Origin: Oceaniglobus ichthyenteri
Lineage (GTDB): Bacteria; Pseudomonadota; Alphaproteobacteria; Rhodobacterales; Rhodobacteraceae
Assembly (NCBI RefSeq): GCF_003057885.1
Contig: NZ_QAGK01000007.1
Location: 62,001-126,000, forward strand
Reading direction: 5' to 3'
DNA length: 64,000 nucleotides
The position numbers and the translations under genes are program-made. The notes below the pieces were generated by a model that searched no databases, was not told the DNA's origin, and was given only the letters and a program-made list of their open reading frames with translations. This document shows, piece by piece, positions 8,915-17,084 of the stretch (the first letter of the stretch is position 1; each line of letters opens with the position of its first letter).

Positions 8915-10489
8915 TTAGACCACGTCCTTGTAACTGATCGCTTTGACATCTGCGTCGGGTCCAGCCATTTCGCGCCGCATCAGCAACCGGTTCAGCGCCG
9001 CGACATAGGCTTTTGCGCTGGCCACCACGGTGTCGGTATCGGCGGATTCTCCGGTCACGATCAGGCCGTTTTCCTCCATCCGCACGGTGACGGTGGCCTG
9101 GGCATCGGTGCCTTCGGTGACGGCATGTACCTGATACAGTTGCAACCGCGCCTCATGGCCGACGATCTGTTTGATCGCCTTGAAGGTGGCGTCAACCGGC
9201 CCGTCGCCCGTGGCTGTAACCTGATGATCTTCGCCATCAACCGTGAGGGTCAGATCGGCCGATTGCGGGGCCTCGGTGCCACAAATCACCCGCAGGAATT
9301 TCACCTTGATCCGTTCGCCGTCGCCTTTGGACTGATCGCGCATCAACGCTTCCAGATCCTCTTCGAACACCTCTTTTTTCCGGTCAGCCAGAGATTTGAA
9401 CCGTACAAACACATCGTTCAACTGGTTATCGGCCAGATCGAACCCCAGTTCCTTCAGCTTTGCCCGCAGCGCCGCACGCCCCGAATGTTTGCCCATCACC
9501 AGATTTGTTTCTTTCAAACCCACGTCCGACGGGCGCATGATTTCAAACGTTTCGGCGTTTTTCAGCATGCCGTCTTGATGAATCCCGGATTCATGGGCAA
9601 AGGCATTCTTGCCGACGATGGCTTTGTTGAATTGCACCGGAAAACCGGAAACAGTCGCAACACGCCGGGAAATATGCATGATTTTCGTGGTGTCGATCCG
9701 TGTTTCATAGGGCATGATATCGCTGCGCACCTTCAGCGCCATCACCACTTCTTCCAGTGCGGTGTTGCCGGCGCGTTCGCCCAAGCCATTGATCGTGCAT
9801 TCAATTTGCCGCGCCCCCCCGGCCACGGCGGCCAGCGAATTGGCGGTCGCCATGCCCAGATCATTGTGACAGTGGGTGGCAAAAATCACCTCGTCAGCGC
9901 CGGGAACGTCGGCAATCAAGCGCCGGATCAGATCGGCAGATTCAACCGGCGCGGTATAGCCCACGGTGTCGGGAATGTTGATCGTGGTCGCCCCGGCCTT
10001 GATTGCGATTTCGACCGTGCGCTTGAGATAGTCCCACTCGGTGCGCGTGGCATCCATCGGCGACCATTGCACATTATCGCACAGGTTGCGGGCATGTGTG
10101 ACAGTATCGTGAATCCGCTCGGCCATCTGATCCATGTCGAGATTCGGTATCGCCCGGTGCAGGGGCGAGGTGCCGATAAACGTGTGAATGCGCGGTTGCG
10201 CGGCGTGTTTCACCGCCTCCCAACAGCGGTCGATATCTTTGAAATTGGCCCGCGCAAGGCCGCAAATCACCGATTGTTTGCTGCGTTTGGCAATTTCCGA
10301 CACGGCGTTGAAATCGCCATCTGATGCAATGGGAAAGCCGGCTTCGATGATATCAACGCCCATATCATCCAGCAATTCGGCGATTTCCAGCTTTTCAGCA
10401 TGGCTCATCGTGGCGCCGGGGCTTTGTTCGCCGTCGCGCAACGTGGTGTCAAAAATCACAACGCGGTCGCGTTTGGGTTGGTCGGTCAT
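8915..10489 (-). CDS. leuA: 2-isopropylmalate synthase
   Basis: The protein has 524 residues. It catalyses acetyl-CoA plus 2-oxoisovalerate to 2-isopropylmalate, the first leucine-specific step. The catalytic domain has FDTTLRDGEQSPGATM, the metal-binding HCHNDLGMA and NGLGERAGNTALEEV. The C-terminal LeuA regulatory domain (about residues 390-510) would bind leucine. The ATG at 10489 has AAGGA about ten bases upstream. The frame stays open further upstream to 10609, but that part overlaps the leader peptide region. Control by the leuL leader is indicated by the upstream sequence. Confidence 0.97.
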   Translation of the reverse strand: MTDQPKRDRVVIFDTTLRDGEQSPGATMSHAEKLEIAELLDDMGVDIIEAGFPIASDGDFNAVSEIAKRSKQSVICGLARANFKDIDRCWEAVKHAAQPRIHTFIGTSPLHRAIPNLDMDQMAERIHDTVTHARNLCDNVQWSPMDATRTEWDYLKRTVEIAIKAGATTINIPDTVGYTAPVESADLIRRLIADVPGADEVIFATHCHNDLGMATANSLAAVAGGARQIECTINGLGERAGNTALEEVVMALKVRSDIMPYETRIDTTKIMHISRRVATVSGFPVQFNKAIVGKNAFAHESGIHQDGMLKNAETFEIMRPSDVGLKETNLVMGKHSGRAALRAKLKELGFDLADNQLNDVFVRFKSLADRKKEVFEEDLEALMRDQSKGDGERIKVKFLRVICGTEAPQSADLTLTVDGEDHQVTATGDGPVDATFKAIKQIVGHEARLQLYQVHAVTEGTDAQATVTVRMEENGLIVTGESADTDTVVASAKAYVAALNRLLMRREMAGPDADVKAISYKDVV

Positions 10490-10534
10490 GGTATAATTAT
10501 CCTTGGAGTGCTTCGTTATCCCGGCGCTATTCCA

Positions 10535-10569
10535 CCCCTGAGCGGTCGCGCCGAAGGCACGCTCAGAGG
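10535..10569 (-). promoter_or_regulatory. leuA leader hairpin (attenuator-like)
   Basis: On the minus strand the stem CCTCTGAGCG / CGCTCAGGGG (one G-U pair) encloses a smaller GCC-TTC-GGC hairpin. The leuL stop codon lies inside the 5' arm, so a ribosome finishing or stalling on leuL would change folding. No U-run follows the stem, so it may act on leuA translation or as part of an alternative structure rather than as a simple terminator. Confidence 0.65.
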
Positions 10570-10646
10570 CAGCTAAGAAGCAGCAAACCGCGCAAACCAT
10601 TGGCCGCAAAAGCGGGCAGGGTCGGGATATGAGCGCGGTTTTCCAT
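10563..10646 (-). CDS. leuL: leu leader peptide (27 residues)
   Basis: A short ORF sits between a strong promoter and leuA. It encodes MENRAHIPTL followed later by NGLRGLLLLSCL: eight Leu residues in 27, with four consecutive Leu codons close to the stop, the signature of a leucine-sensing leader. The ATG lies only about seven bases after the -10 box, so the transcript would begin at or one base before the start codon (leaderless translation). The stop is embedded in the downstream hairpin. Ribosome stalling when Leu-tRNA is scarce would favour leuA expression (known mechanism for such leaders; inferred here). Confidence 0.8.
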   Translation of the reverse strand: MENRAHIPTLPAFAANGLRGLLLLSCL

Positions 10647-10653
10647 GGGCGTC

Positions 10654-10681
10654 ACTATAATCACTGATTTCCCGGCGTCAA
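10654..10681 (-). promoter_or_regulatory. leuL-leuA sigma-70 promoter
   Basis: On the minus strand TTGACG (10681-10676), a 16-base spacer, then TATAGT (10659-10654). The match to the housekeeping consensus is good. The predicted start is about 10647, next to the leuL ATG. Confidence 0.8.
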
Positions 10682-10763
10682 ATCGGAAAACGCCATGACA
10701 GCGCGATTTATCAAAGCGGGCGCGCGGCTTGACGGCGGGGGCATTCCGCCTAATTCGCCAGAT

Positions 10764-11426
10764 ATGGAAAAAGCACTTGTCATTGGGGCCAGCGGCGGAA
10801 TCGGCGCAGCCATCGTCAACGAACTGAAAACACGCGGCGTCGCGGTCACGTCCCTTTCGCGGTCGCAGGACGGATTGGATGTCACCTCTGAGGCCAGCAT
10901 CGCGCACCATCTGGACGCGCTAAGCGGGCCGTTTGATTTGATCTTTGTGGCAACGGGCGCCTTGGTGATAAACGGGCATCAACCTGAAAAGTCATTGAAA
11001 TCACTGTCTGTTTCCGGTCTGGCCGACCAATATGCGGTAAACGCCATCGGCCCGGCGTTGATTTTGAAACACAGTCTGCGCCTTTTGCCCCGGCGCGCAC
11101 GGTCGGTGTTTGCCGTGCTGTCGGCGCGGGTGGGCAGCATTGGCGACAATGGGCTTGGCGGTTGGCACAGCTATCGCGCGGCCAAGGCGGGGGTGAATCA
11201 GTTGATCCATGGCGGGGCGATTGAACTGGCGCGCAGTCACAAACAGGCGGTTGCCGTCTGTCTGCATCCCGGCACCGTGGCCACGGATTTTACTGCCCAT
11301 TACCCCGACCATGACAAGGTAACGCCGGATCAGGCGGCGCAAAACCTGTTGGATGTGATCGCGGGCCTAACCCCGGCACAAACCGGCGGGTTTTACGATT
11401 ATGCGGGGCGCGAAATCCCTTGGTAA
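10764..11426 (+). CDS. SDR family NAD(P)-dependent oxidoreductase
   Basis: The protein has 220 residues from the ATG at 10764, where the Rossmann strand begins directly (MEKALVIGASGGIGAAIV). The glycine motif GASGGIG, FVATGAL, and the YRAAKAG active-site Tyr/Lys with a preceding Ser (VLSARVGSIGDN) are present, so it should be active. The C-terminus HPGTVATDF resembles CsgA/C-factor-like SDRs. A longer start at 10695 exists but would place coding sequence almost onto the divergent leu promoter and adds no conserved residues. It overlaps the photolyase gene by seven bases, suggesting co-expression. Substrate unknown. Confidence 0.85.
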   Translation: MEKALVIGASGGIGAAIVNELKTRGVAVTSLSRSQDGLDVTSEASIAHHLDALSGPFDLIFVATGALVINGHQPEKSLKSLSVSGLADQYAVNAIGPALILKHSLRLLPRRARSVFAVLSARVGSIGDNGLGGWHSYRAAKAGVNQLIHGGAIELARSHKQAVAVCLHPGTVATDFTAHYPDHDKVTPDQAAQNLLDVIAGLTPAQTGGFYDYAGREIPW

Positions 11427-12946
11427 AGCGCCTGATCCTGATCCTGGGCGATCAGCTCAGCCCTGATATCGCCGCCCTGAAACAGGCCGATAAATCCGAT
11501 ACAATCGTCATGGCCGAAGTGTGGGATGAGGCCAGTTATGTCGCCCACCACCCCAAGAAAATCGCGTTTTTGTTTGCTGCCATGCGCAAATTCGCCGCCC
11601 GCTTACGCGATGAAGGGTGGCAGGTGGCCTATTCCACGCTGGATGATCCCGACAACACCCAATCCATCCCCGGCGAACTGTTACGCCGCGCCGAACAGCA
11701 TGGCGCGCAAGAGGTGCTGGCGACAGAGCCGGGCGAATGGCGTTTGATTGGCGCGCTAAATGATTGCCCGCTGAAGATCACGCAATTACAGGATGACAGA
11801 TTTCTGGCCTCCCATTCCGAATTTGAAACTTGGGCCGAGGCGCGCAAACAGTTGCGGATGGAGTATTTCTATCGCGACATGCGCCGCAAGACCGGCCTGT
11901 TGATGGAGGGCGACTCCCCCGCAGGTGGGCAGTGGAACTTCGATCACGACAACCGCAAACCGGCCCCGAAAGACATCGCGTTTTCCGGGCCGATGCAATT
12001 TACCCCTGATGACGTGGTGCAGCAGGTTTTGCGCTTGGTGGGCGATAAATTTCCCGACAATTTTGGCGATCTTGAACCGTTCTGGTTTGCCACCGACACC
12101 ACACAGGCCCGCCGCGCCCTGACCCACTTCATCACCTACGCCCTGCCGCGTTTTGGCGATTTTCAGGATGCGATGCTGCGCGATAACGCCTTCCTCTATC
12201 ACGCGGTGATTTCCATGTATCTCAACGCCGGGCTGCTGAGTTGGCAGGAAATCTGCGATGCCGCGCAACAGGCCTGGCGCGATGGCCACGCCCCGATCAA
12301 CGCGGTCGAAGGGTTTATCCGCCAGATCATCGGCTGGCGGGAATACATGCGCGGGATCTATTTTCTCGAAGGGCCGGACTATACCCGGCGCAACGTGCTG
12401 AACCACACCCGCGATTTGCCCGGTCTCTATTGGGGCGCAAAAACCGATATGCTGTGCCTGTCCAAATCGGTCGAGCAAACCAAAACCGAGGCTTACGCCC
12501 ATCACATTCAACGCCTCATGGTCACAGGCAATTTCGCCCTGCTGGCCGGGATCGACCCCTATCAAGTGCATGAATGGTATCTGGCGGTTTATGCCGATGC
12601 CTATGAATGGGTCGAGGCGCCCAATGTCATCGGGATGAGCCAATTTGCCGATGGCGGAATCGTCGGCAGCAAACCCTATGTGTCATCGGGCAATTACATT
12701 GCGAAAATGTCGGATTACTGCAAATCCTGCGCCTATGATGTGAGAAAGAAAACAGGGCAGGGCGCGTGCCCGTTCAACCTGCTGTATTGGGATTTTCTGA
12801 TCCGTCACCGAGAAAGGTTCGCCAAAAATCCCCGCATGGCGCAGATGTATCGCACCTGGGATCGGATGGGCGAACCCCGTCGCAAAACCGTTTTAACCGA
12901 AGCCGCCGCATTCCTTGATAGAATGGACAAAGGTCGGCCGATTTAA
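11420..12946 (+). CDS. Fe-S bacterial cryptochrome/(6-4) photolyase
   Basis: The protein has 508 residues and opens with VKRLILILGDQLS, typical of the Fe-S prokaryotic cryptochrome/photolyase class. Cys346, Cys434, Cys437 and Cys450 (LCL, YCKSC, GAC) match the four ligands of the 4Fe-4S cluster of this group. FAD-domain blocks include INAVEGFIRQIIGWREYMRG and MSQFADGGIVGSKPY. The start is TTG at 11420, inside the SDR gene end. Light-driven repair of (6-4) photoproducts is the known activity of characterised members; some act as blue-light sensors instead. Confidence 0.93.
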   Translation: MVKRLILILGDQLSPDIAALKQADKSDTIVMAEVWDEASYVAHHPKKIAFLFAAMRKFAARLRDEGWQVAYSTLDDPDNTQSIPGELLRRAEQHGAQEVLATEPGEWRLIGALNDCPLKITQLQDDRFLASHSEFETWAEARKQLRMEYFYRDMRRKTGLLMEGDSPAGGQWNFDHDNRKPAPKDIAFSGPMQFTPDDVVQQVLRLVGDKFPDNFGDLEPFWFATDTTQARRALTHFITYALPRFGDFQDAMLRDNAFLYHAVISMYLNAGLLSWQEICDAAQQAWRDGHAPINAVEGFIRQIIGWREYMRGIYFLEGPDYTRRNVLNHTRDLPGLYWGAKTDMLCLSKSVEQTKTEAYAHHIQRLMVTGNFALLAGIDPYQVHEWYLAVYADAYEWVEAPNVIGMSQFADGGIVGSKPYVSSGNYIAKMSDYCKSCAYDVRKKTGQGACPFNLLYWDFLIRHRERFAKNPRMAQMYRTWDRMGEPRRKTVLTEAAAFLDRMDKGRPI

Positions 12947-13018
12947 GCAAGCCTCTTGGCGGATGTGCTGAAAGACCACGTATGATCCCGAACGCAACAT
13001 GGTTCTCAGCAGGCCAGC

Positions 13019-13048
13019 GCCCTCGCTGAAACCTGCGAGGGCGGTTTC
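13019..13048 (+). terminator. Hairpin terminator after photolyase gene
   Basis: Stem GCCCTCGC / GCGAGGGC with an eight-base loop, followed by GGTTTCAT. It lies 73 bases past the photolyase stop. The T-run is short. Confidence 0.55.
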
Positions 13049-13138
13049 ATCATCCCGGATGTTTGCTGTGCGGGACGAAGCCGACATTCACGCCCTTGTC
13101 GTCTGACTGTTGTCACAGATGCATCAGCGGCTTGCCGT

Positions 13139-13549
13139 TCAGCCGGGAAGCCCGTTGATCTCTTTGATGGAGGCCAGGTCTTTGTCCCATTTCGCGCGAC
13201 TGGAACAACAGATATGTGCGTCGGGTCGCATGTCGATCTGGCTGTCGAGTGACCCTGCCGGCACCACGAGCAAACCGATCTCCGGCTGGAAAACTGGCAG
13301 CACGGACCCGCAGTCTAAGCAAAAACTCTTCACATGGCGTGACCCGGATAACTGGAACGTCCTGGTGTTTTCTTCGCCTGACACCCAGGTGATCTTGGCA
13401 GTGGAAGAAAACAGATTTGCCGAATGGGCCGAGCCGCTATCCTTGCGGCAGCGGCCGCAGTGACACAGGAAAAAGCTCTCGAAATCTCCTGATATGCGGA
13501 ATTTTACTGCCCCACAAAGACATTGTCCGGTGGCCGGATTGGTGTTCAT
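13139..13549 (-). CDS. GFA family protein (CENP-V/GFA zinc domain)
   Basis: The protein has 136 residues with the Mss4-like zinc fold. GQCLCGAVKF gives the first Cys pair, LCHCGRCRKDSGSAH gives the CHC-x2-C block, and FCLDCGSVLP gives the last pair. The family takes its name from S-(hydroxymethyl)glutathione synthase, but most members have unknown substrates. It is a single gene with no close partners. Confidence 0.92.
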   Translation of the reverse strand: MNTNPATGQCLCGAVKFRISGDFESFFLCHCGRCRKDSGSAHSANLFSSTAKITWVSGEENTRTFQLSGSRHVKSFCLDCGSVLPVFQPEIGLLVVPAGSLDSQIDMRPDAHICCSSRAKWDKDLASIKEINGLPG

Positions 13550-13725
13550 TCACACTCCTCTCGAACAGGTGAACCTCCCGCAGTCAGTCAAACCCATGTT
13601 CATTGATCCCTTGTCGCCGCGTGTTGGATCAAGATCAAAATTGGCCCGAAGTGGTCGTTCGCCCTTTTGATGGTCGCGATCATCAACACATCTGTTAAAG
13701 GCCAGCCTGTTTAGCGCCGACCCCT

Positions 13726-13784
13726 GCTTTTTCTTGCTCTAAATATCCAAGGCCGCAGGCCAAACCGCGCGTAGCGCGGCCCCC
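13726..13784 (-). repeat. Dispersed GGATATTT/GCAAGAAAAA repeat, copy A
   Basis: On the minus strand the hairpin CCGCGC-TAC-GCGCGG (13779-13765) is followed by a second GGCC-TGC-GGCC stem, then TTGGATATTTAGAGCAAGAA and more A residues. The same GC-stem plus GGATATTT...GCAAGAAAAA arrangement recurs at 24520-24597 and 57409-57463. It abuts the stop of the MORN gene and may end its transcript. The rest of 13550-13725 holds no gene. Confidence 0.75.
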
Positions 13785-15212
13785 TTAATTGGTTGAGGTC
13801 AAAGCACCGCTTGTCCAGGTGCCAGATGCTTCTTCGCCATTGGCGTATTTGATCGTGCCTTGGCCCTGGCGCTTTCCTTCGACGAAATCGCCCTCATAGA
13901 CATCGCCGTTGGAATAGGTGGCTGTGCCGGTGCCGTGAATTTCGCCATTCTGCCAGCCGCCGGTATAGGTAAACCCATCGGGCATGGTGATGGTGCCTTG
14001 GCCGTGGCGTGCGCCCTCGACAAACTCACCCTCATACACTGTGCCATCGGCATAGGTGGCTTTGCCCTCGCCGTGACGCTGGCCGTTTTGCCACGCACCG
14101 GTATAGGTATATCCATCGGGATAGGTGACGGTGCCTTGGCCGTGGTTCTTGGCATCCTGAAACCCGCCTTCGTACACCACACCGCTGGCATAGGTGGCCA
14201 CACCTTCGCCGTTGATCACGCCGCCGGACCATGCACCATCATAGGTGTTGCCATCGGGGTATGTAATCTTGCCCGTTCCATCGGCCAGATCATCGCGAAA
14301 CTCGCCCACATAGACCGATCCATCGGGATAGGTGACTGTGCCTTGCCCCTCGATCCGTCCGGCAACCCAATCGCCTTCGTACCGATACCCTTCGGTGTTG
14401 GTGAACACGCCTTTGCCTTCGCGCCGGTCGCCCACGAACGATCCGACATAGGAATCACCATTGGCATAGGTCACGGTGCCTTCGCCGCTGCGTTCGCCCG
14501 CCATCAATGTGCCGTCGTAGACATCGCCATTGGGCTGGGTTAAAATCCCGGTGCCGTTGATTTCACCGTTCTCCCATTGGCCCACATAGGTCAGACCGTC
14601 AGGCATGGTCAGGGTGCCGGTGCCAGCGCGCGCGCCATCCACCATATCGCCCTCATAGGTGGCGCCATCGGGATAGGTGATCGTGCCGCGCCCCTGTTTG
14701 GCGCCGTTTTCCCAATTGCCATCATAGATATAGCCATTGGGCGTTTCCATCCGGCCCAATCCATGGTGCAGCGCGTTCTGAAATCCGCCTTCATAGCGCA
14801 CGCCGTTGGCATAGGCGGCAACGCCCGATCCTTCGATCTTGCCATCCACCCATTCGCCTTCATAGGTGCCGCCATCGGCAAAGGTGATTTTGCCCACGCC
14901 CTCGGGTTTGCCTTTGGCAAATGCGCCCTCATAGACCGAACCGTTGGGAAACCGCGCCGTGCCCTGGCCGAGGATTTCACCCTCGACCCAATCGCCGGTA
15001 TATTCATAACCATTGGGCAGTTTATAGGTGCCGGTGCCGTGCTGGCGGCCATCCTTGAACGTGCCTTCGTAGACACCGCCATCATCATATTGTTTGGTAA
15101 TGACATCGCCGGTCTGGGCCATCGCCATGGGCGCTGTACACAGGGCAAGTGCCGCCACCCCACCGAACAACGCACGTTTTATCGGCCCGAGGCCACGTTT
15201 GATCTGATACAC
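13785..15212 (-). CDS. Exported MORN-repeat protein (18 full repeats)
   Basis: The protein has 475 residues from a GTG start (GGAG six bases upstream). Residues 1-32 form a signal peptide ending APMAMA. Residues 46-459 are 18 uninterrupted 23-residue MORN repeats with consensus YxGxWxNGxxxGxGTxTYPDG, and a partial 19th closes the protein. Aromatic position 6 alternates F/W from repeat to repeat, giving a 46-residue super-period, with a phase slip at repeats 9-10. MORN arrays form elongated beta scaffolds in other proteins. No enzymatic domain is attached, so a periplasmic or surface scaffold role is only inference. Confidence 0.92.
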   Translation of the reverse strand: MYQIKRGLGPIKRALFGGVAALALCTAPMAMAQTGDVITKQYDDGGVYEGTFKDGRQHGTGTYKLPNGYEYTGDWVEGEILGQGTARFPNGSVYEGAFAKGKPEGVGKITFADGGTYEGEWVDGKIEGSGVAAYANGVRYEGGFQNALHHGLGRMETPNGYIYDGNWENGAKQGRGTITYPDGATYEGDMVDGARAGTGTLTMPDGLTYVGQWENGEINGTGILTQPNGDVYDGTLMAGERSGEGTVTYANGDSYVGSFVGDRREGKGVFTNTEGYRYEGDWVAGRIEGQGTVTYPDGSVYVGEFRDDLADGTGKITYPDGNTYDGAWSGGVINGEGVATYASGVVYEGGFQDAKNHGQGTVTYPDGYTYTGAWQNGQRHGEGKATYADGTVYEGEFVEGARHGQGTITMPDGFTYTGGWQNGEIHGTGTATYSNGDVYEGDFVEGKRQGQGTIKYANGEEASGTWTSGALTSTN

Positions 15213-15385
15213 GTAAGGCTCCCACTCCGCCGGTTGGGCGGTTTCCTTGATCCAACTTTTGAAATTAACCTAACCCCCGCCCGCCCGTGCCGCAACGGTT
15301 TTTGGCCGGGGCGGCAAGGGTTGGCGCGGCCTTTCCATTCCGGCGTCATCTGCTAATTGAACACAGAGAACAGGAAAGGCGCCCC

Positions 15386-17044
15386 ATGGCACAGACATTT
15401 CGCATCACTTTGGCCCAAATGAACCCGACCGTGGGCGATATTGCCGGCAACGCCGATCTGGCGCGCCGGGCTTGGGCAGAAGGGCGCGCGGCGGGCACCG
15501 ATCTGGTGGCGCTGCCGGAAATGTTCATCACCGGATATGACGCACAGGATTTGGTGATGAAACCGGCGTTTCATCAGGCGGCGATGGCGATGATCGAAAC
15601 CCTGGCGGTGGAATGTGCCGATGGCCCGGCCCTGGCAATCGGTGGGCCGTGGGTTGAAGGGACGGGGCTGTTCAACGCCTATCATATCTGTCGCGGCGGA
15701 AAGGTGGTGCACCGGGTGCTGAAACACGATCTGCCCAATGAAACCGTGTTTGATGAGGTGCGGGTGTTTGACGCCGGGCCATTGGGGGGGCCGTATTCCG
15801 TGGGCGATGTGCGGATCGGATCGCCGATTTGCGAAGATGCCTGGCACCCCGAAGTGGCCGAAACCTTGGAAGAAACCGGCGCCGAGTTTTTATTGGTGCC
15901 CAATGGCTCCCCCTATTACCGGGGCAAATTGGACACGCGGTTCAATCAGATGGTGGCGCGGGTGGTGGAAACCGGACTGCCGTTGATTTATCTGAACATG
16001 ATCGGCGGGCAGGATGATCAGGTGTTTGATGGCGGATCCTTCGGGTTGAACCCCGGTGGCGAATTGGCGTTTCAGATGCCGCTGTTTGAAGAAGAGATCA
16101 CCCATATCACCCTGCAAAACACCGCCGAAGGCTGGCGCATTGATGACGGCCCAAAGGCGCATATCCCCGACGCGTGGGAGCAGGATTACCGCGTCATGGT
16201 CACCGCCTTGCGCGATTATATGGGCAAAAGCGGGTTCAAGAAGGTGTTGTTGGGCATGTCGGGGGGGATTGATTCCGCGATCGTGGCGACAATCGCGGTT
16301 GATGCGTTAGGCCCGGAAAATGTGCGCTGTGTGATGTTGCCCTCGGAATACACTTCGCAGGCATCATTGGACGATGCAAAGGCCTGCGCACAGGCGTTGG
16401 GCGTGCGCTATGATTTTGTGCCGATTGGCGCGGCGCGCGGTGCGATCACCGACACCCTTGCGCCGCTGTTTGAGGGGACAAAACCCGACCTGACCGAAGA
16501 AAACATCCAATCGCGCCTGCGCGGTTTGCTGTTGATGGCGCTGTCAAACAAGTTTGGCGAAATGCTTTTGACCACAGGCAATAAATCTGAGGTGGCGGTG
16601 GGCTATTCCACCATCTATGGCGATATGGCGGGGGGGTATAACCCGATCAAAGAGCTGTACAAAACCCGGGTGTTTGAAACCTGCCGCTGGCGCAACGCCA
16701 ACCACCGCGATTGGATGATGGGGCCAAGCGGCGAGGTGATTCCACCCCGGATCATCGACAAACCGCCCAGTGCCGAATTGCGCGCCGATCAGCGCGACGA
16801 TGATTCATTGCCGCCCTATGACGTGTTGGATGCGATCCTGGAACAGTTGATCGATCAGGATGCATCGGTGGGCGATGTGGTCGCCATGGGGTATGACCGC
16901 GATGTGGTGAAAAAGGTGGAACACCTGATTTACATCTCGGAATACAAGAGGTTTCAGGCGGCGCCGGGCGCGCGATTGACCAAACGATCCTTTTGGCTGG
17001 ATCGCCGCTATCCCATCGTGAACCGCTGGCGCGACCCTACGTGA
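15386..17044 (+). CDS. nadE: Glutamine-dependent NAD+ synthetase
   Basis: The protein has 552 residues from the ATG at 15386 (AGGAAAGG upstream). The N-terminal nitrilase-type glutaminase domain (about 1-250) has the active Glu in LPEMFITGYDAQDL, the Lys in VLKHDLPN and the Cys in SPICEDAWHPE. The C-terminal NAD synthase domain has the ATP-binding P-loop LGMSGGIDSA and TTGNKSEVAVGYSTIYGDMA. It amidates deamido-NAD+, the last step of NAD biosynthesis. It is divergent from the MORN gene. Confidence 0.97.
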   Translation: MAQTFRITLAQMNPTVGDIAGNADLARRAWAEGRAAGTDLVALPEMFITGYDAQDLVMKPAFHQAAMAMIETLAVECADGPALAIGGPWVEGTGLFNAYHICRGGKVVHRVLKHDLPNETVFDEVRVFDAGPLGGPYSVGDVRIGSPICEDAWHPEVAETLEETGAEFLLVPNGSPYYRGKLDTRFNQMVARVVETGLPLIYLNMIGGQDDQVFDGGSFGLNPGGELAFQMPLFEEEITHITLQNTAEGWRIDDGPKAHIPDAWEQDYRVMVTALRDYMGKSGFKKVLLGMSGGIDSAIVATIAVDALGPENVRCVMLPSEYTSQASLDDAKACAQALGVRYDFVPIGAARGAITDTLAPLFEGTKPDLTEENIQSRLRGLLLMALSNKFGEMLLTTGNKSEVAVGYSTIYGDMAGGYNPIKELYKTRVFETCRWRNANHRDWMMGPSGEVIPPRIIDKPPSAELRADQRDDDSLPPYDVLDAILEQLIDQDASVGDVVAMGYDRDVVKKVEHLIYISEYKRFQAAPGARLTKRSFWLDRRYPIVNRWRDPT

Positions 17045-17081
17045 TGTGCGCCGCGATGGGGTGAACCATCGTGGCGCATAT
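17044..17081. terminator. Bidirectional hairpin between nadE and MBL gene
   Basis: A 16-base stem (ATGTGCGCCGCGATGG against CCATCGTGGCGCATAT, with G-U pairs) fills the gap between the two convergent stops. Confidence 0.65.
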
Positions 17082-17084
17082 GGC

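Noticed and set aside
8855-10324. 489-codon open frame antisense to leuA
   Set aside because: LeuA motifs are complete on the other strand; the antisense product is His/Gly-rich with no family features, a by-product of high GC3.
13860-14543. Long antisense frames across the MORN gene
   Set aside because: They are periodic translations of the MORN repeat DNA, not independent genes.
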